This document shows positions 5,821 through 5,949 of a stretch of 5,949 nt of DNA, one piece after another. The first letter of the stretch is position 1; every line of letters starts with the position of its first letter. The notes below the pieces were generated by a model that was given only the letters and a program-made list of their open reading frames with translations, made no database searches and was not told the origin of the DNA. The DNA is from Anaerolineae bacterium (GTDB taxonomy: Bacteria > Chloroflexota > Anaerolineae > Anaerolineales > Villigracilaceae): NCBI GenBank assembly GCA_017303735.1, contig JAFLCF010000241.1:1-5949 (forward strand), read 5' to 3'. The translations under genes and the position numbers were made by a program.

Positions 5821-5949
5821 AGGTTGCTGTGAATTTACAAAATCATAACCCCAAAACCGTTTCACGCTCTTTTTAGTTTTGGAAGGTGGAATCTGTGTCA
5901 GTCAACTTACGCCGATGGGACGGAAAAGTTTCAGTTGGATGAAGGTCTA

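Noticed and set aside
5821..5865. GTG at 5865 as the kinase start
   Set aside because: The 15 extra codons are A/T-rich at third positions, unlike the codons after the ATG at 5820, and there is no well-placed Shine-Dalgarno. It is not excluded, only less likely.
5900..5905. TTGACT on the minus strand as a -35 box for the kinase gene
   Set aside because: No acceptable -10 box lies 16-18 bp downstream, and the implied transcript would start almost at the alternative GTG.
5880..5941. A Shine-Dalgarno-like ggaaggtgg followed by GTG on the plus strand near the right edge
   Set aside because: The frame stops after 15 codons at a TGA near 5940. Another plus-strand frame stays open to the edge, but it is too short to support a gene.

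Overview
The window most likely comes from a mesophilic member of the Chloroflexota, probably Anaerolineae. This is inferred from family resemblance and not proven. The main clue is the membrane half of the large kinase: its FDID...INRSLVYG and QPLRKKLQRFVDRFFY signatures are typical of multi-pass sensor domains that I associate chiefly with Chloroflexota and some Actinobacteria, where they usually precede histidine kinases. Several starts are GTG, some genes lack a clear Shine-Dalgarno sequence, and the intergenic regions carry GC-rich palindromic repeats, all compatible with that origin. There are no rRNA, tRNA, CRISPR or transposase genes.

Layout. Positions 1-1697 (minus strand) hold a two-gene unit: a COG0701/DUF318 (ArsP_1-like) permease followed by a DUF1980/TIGR03943 membrane protein that runs off the left edge. 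The 79-bp gap between them carries an inverted repeat built from 7-nt units. Positions 1698-1827 form a divergent promoter region. Positions 1828-2870 (plus strand) hold a second two-gene unit, a DinB-superfamily protein and a GNAT acetyltransferase, 14 bp apart. Positions 2871-2985 lie between convergent genes and hold a second GC-rich nested palindrome, which shares a 15-nt core (14 of 15 identical) with the first. Positions 2986-3741 (minus) encode a Trp-rich TspO/MBR-like membrane protein. A clear intrinsic terminator at 3821-3845 separates it from the upstream minus-strand gene, a 658-673 residue membrane-anchored Ser/Thr kinase (3844-5820, possibly from 5865). The last 84 bases contain no gene that I can support.

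How the genes fit together. The permease and DUF1980 protein form a conserved pair (B. subtilis YcgR/YcgQ type), and both carry His-rich hydrophilic loops. A metal-related transport role is therefore plausible, with the substrate unknown. The DinB and GNAT proteins look like a small-molecule modification or detoxification pair. The TspO-like protein and the kinase are adjacent membrane proteins on the same strand, but the terminator argues that they are separate transcription units. The most unusual items are the kinase architecture (a histidine-kinase-type sensor module joined to a C-terminal Hanks-type kinase) and the two related intergenic palindromes.
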